Shown here piece by piece: positions 63,368-64,000 of a DNA stretch of 64,000 bases; position 1 is the stretch's first letter, and every line of letters starts with the position of its first letter. Location: NCBI GenBank assembly GCA_022315425.1, contig JAIUPT010000050.1:186001-250000 (forward strand), in the 5' to 3' direction. Position numbers and translations under genes: made by a program. The DNA comes from Pseudevernia furfuracea. Lineage: Eukaryota; Ascomycota; Lecanoromycetes; Lecanorales; Parmeliaceae. The notes beneath the pieces were generated by a model. That model saw nothing but the letters and a program-made list of their open reading frames with translations, was not told the origin of the DNA and made no database searches.

Positions 63368-64000
63368 AAGATACACTCACTCTCGATTTTTATTCTAAGT
63401 TTTATATATCTACAAGTTAGATTTATAATAAACAACTCTAAATCTTTCAGCAGTCTCAATTGTGAATTCTTTCTCGTTTATATTATATATATCTTTCTGT
63501 TAAATACTATACTTCTAAATAATCGATTTCACAAGCTGAAATCACCGCATCAGCTTTTCTGAATTATAAGTCTCAACACGATCTCTATCTAATAACTGAG
63601 AAAAGCGACTTCGTAGCTTCGAATAACGACTCAAAAAGCGTGAAACTTAATTAAAACCTAGCTCACGATAGTCTCTCTTGTTCATAAGAAGCTCAGAAGT
63701 TATAAACTTGATTTAAGAGTGTTAGCAGCGAGACCAAGAGAACAGCTGTCGCATAAGCTCGGGGATTGTCGAGCGTAATCGGATCGCTTGATATACGCAT
63801 ACCAAGCGAATCCTTGACGTGAGAAGCTTAAGAGGGCCATGTCTCGAAGTTTCTCATTTTCCTTCCTTAAGAATTAGTCTTACTATTAGATATACTATAC
63901 GCAATATATATATCTTCGCTAAGTTCACATTGCTACACAACTCTAGTCTATCTTATATATATCTATATTATATAAGTCAGTCTAACAATTCTAATTCTTC
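63368..64000. other. AT-rich right edge
   Basis: No gene seen. Bases 63421-63480 contain 16 G or C out of 60. The composition fits repeat-induced or long-term decay of old transposon DNA, but I did not measure dinucleotide indices. Confidence 0.5.

Overview
The window is fungal nuclear DNA, almost certainly from a filamentous ascomycete (Pezizomycotina). Genes are split by short GT-AG introns, mostly 49-190 nt, with CTAAC/CTGAC-like branch points. There is an intron-bearing class II tRNA gene, and the families present are typical of that group: a GH76 mannanase, a killer-toxin-type GH18 chitinase paired with a LysM protein, a NACHT-type NLR, DUF6594, a GRDP/DUF1399 protein, and long Ser/Thr-rich wall proteins. 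I cannot assign class or genus from sequence alone. Exon-intron models below were joined by eye; I rely on them where splicing restores frame and a family motif across the junction.

Left part (1-12 kb): gene-poor and decaying. A kinesin motor gene (603-2411, minus) is broken by two in-frame stops and a changed P-loop. A small membrane-protein relic (2520-2726, minus) has one internal stop, as does a membrane-protein frame at 8061-8690. A Cys/His-rich protein gene (9745-11473) has a TAG that is either a mutation or sits inside a 45-nt intron. A two-exon gene of unknown function (3904-4778) looks intact. tRNA-Leu(CAG) with a 16-nt intron is at 11797-11891.

Middle part (12-40 kb): mostly ordinary core and accessory genes. 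These are a secreted GH76 enzyme; a mucin-like secreted protein whose repeat array carries a one-base frameshift; adenine phosphoribosyltransferase; a RidA-family protein with a probable mitochondrial leader and a 14-nt exon; a small SMP-like protein; a coiled-coil protein; an MFS transporter with a 19-nt exon; an NTF2/SnoaL-like reading frame; a GRDP protein with a Gly/Cys-rich tail; and a secreted FAD oxidoreductase with two compensating frameshifts.

Right part (40-59 kb): an accessory block linked to non-self recognition and cell-wall interaction. It has a NACHT NLR of 1127 aa, a five-exon chitinase of 1091 aa transcribed away from a LysM protein of 555 aa across an 860-bp shared promoter, an unknown 245-aa protein, a DUF6594 membrane protein, a nucleoside-phosphorylase-domain protein fused to a helical C-terminal domain but without an NB-ARC/NACHT module, and a single-span RS-rich repeat protein.

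Right end (59.5-64 kb): AT-rich, with no convincing host gene. It contains a very young non-autonomous LTR retrotransposon (60198-62496, LTRs differing by one base, 5-bp target duplication ATAGA) and a diverged solo LTR of the same family (63181-63362, target duplication CAATC).
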